Origin: Halicephalobus mephisto | Taxonomy: Eukaryota; Nematoda; Chromadorea; Rhabditida; Panagrolaimidae | Assembly (NCBI GenBank): GCA_009193035.1 | Contig: SWDT01000082.1 | Location: 1 to 19,958, forward strand | Reading direction: 5' to 3' | DNA length: 19,958 nucleotides | Part shown: positions 19,681 to 19,958 of the stretch, piece after piece | How positions within the stretch are numbered: the stretch's first letter is position 1 | Layout of the letters: each line of letters opens with the position of its first letter | Translations under genes and position numbers: made by a program | The notes under the pieces: model-generated | The model's input: the letters and a program-made list of their open reading frames with translations, nothing else | The model's database searches: none | Told to the model about the DNA's origin: nothing

Positions 19681-19958
19681 CGTACGTACGTTTGTCCTTA
19701 CTGACGCCCGCTTTTTTGTTTTTGATTTAAATTCCAATATTCCTTGTATTAAAGATCGCTGAGAAATGTTATTTTGAAAAAAAGATTGTATAAAAACTTT
19801 TATTTGTATAATTTTAGTAGAAAACTTTTACTTTGTAAATTTATTAAATATGTTATTTGGCCACGGAGTAAGATGGGTTAAAGAAGTGTTGGAATGTGAT
19901 CGTGGTTGGCAAATTGATTGTTTGCCACTGTGAAGCCGTCTGAGACTTCCAGAGTAGG
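19681..19958. other. Right edge, no gene supported
   Basis: A short plus-strand frame from the ATG at about 19852 runs 27 codons to a TGA near 19933. It has no recognised similarity, so I do not call it a gene; it could be an exon of something outside the window. Confidence 0.4.

Overview
This is a eukaryotic genomic window that looks like nematode DNA. The genes have AT-rich surroundings, GT-AG introns of 43-51 bases, a TTTCAG acceptor just upstream of a ribosomal-protein ATG that fits spliced-leader trans-splicing, ACTGATAA intestinal GATA sites upstream of a saposin-like gene, and a Kunitz/lustrin/EB-module secreted protein of a kind common in nematodes. A CstF-77 (suf-1) gene lies directly next to an RPL26 gene. 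From memory these two are also neighbours in C. elegans (F28C6.6 and F28C6.7), so the pair may be conserved microsynteny. I do not name a species.

Layout. Bases 1-7416 (minus strand) hold one large gene that runs off the left edge. It encodes a signal peptide, a short Cys domain, an EB module, an unrecognised segment, a second EB module, about 16 lustrin-type Cys repeats interleaved with five Kunitz domains, and a third EB module. Its introns are long and filled with minisatellites. Bases 7685-10156 (minus) hold the CstF-77 gene in seven exons with six tiny introns. Bases 10157-10799 form a pyrimidine-rich divergent promoter region. Bases 10800 to about 11312 (plus) are RPL26 with one 43-base intron. 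Bases 11533-12193 (minus) encode a two-domain saposin-like protein with a TATA box and GATA sites. From 12.6 kb to the right edge I find no credible gene. That part holds several families of tandem repeats and a roughly 5.3-5.5 kb structure with long inverted arms built from tandem subrepeats, resembling a foldback-type element.

A feature that affects every gene: the reading frames of all four genes are broken by single-base insertions or deletions at conserved places, while splice sites, phases and protein similarity are otherwise intact. Essential single-copy genes (CstF-77, RPL26) are hit as well. I therefore read this as residual assembly error more than pseudogenisation, but reads are needed to decide.

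Function. The CstF-77 product acts in nuclear pre-mRNA 3' end cleavage and RPL26 in the large ribosomal subunit. The saposin-like and Kunitz/lustrin products are secreted. The two halves of the window have no functional link that I can see.
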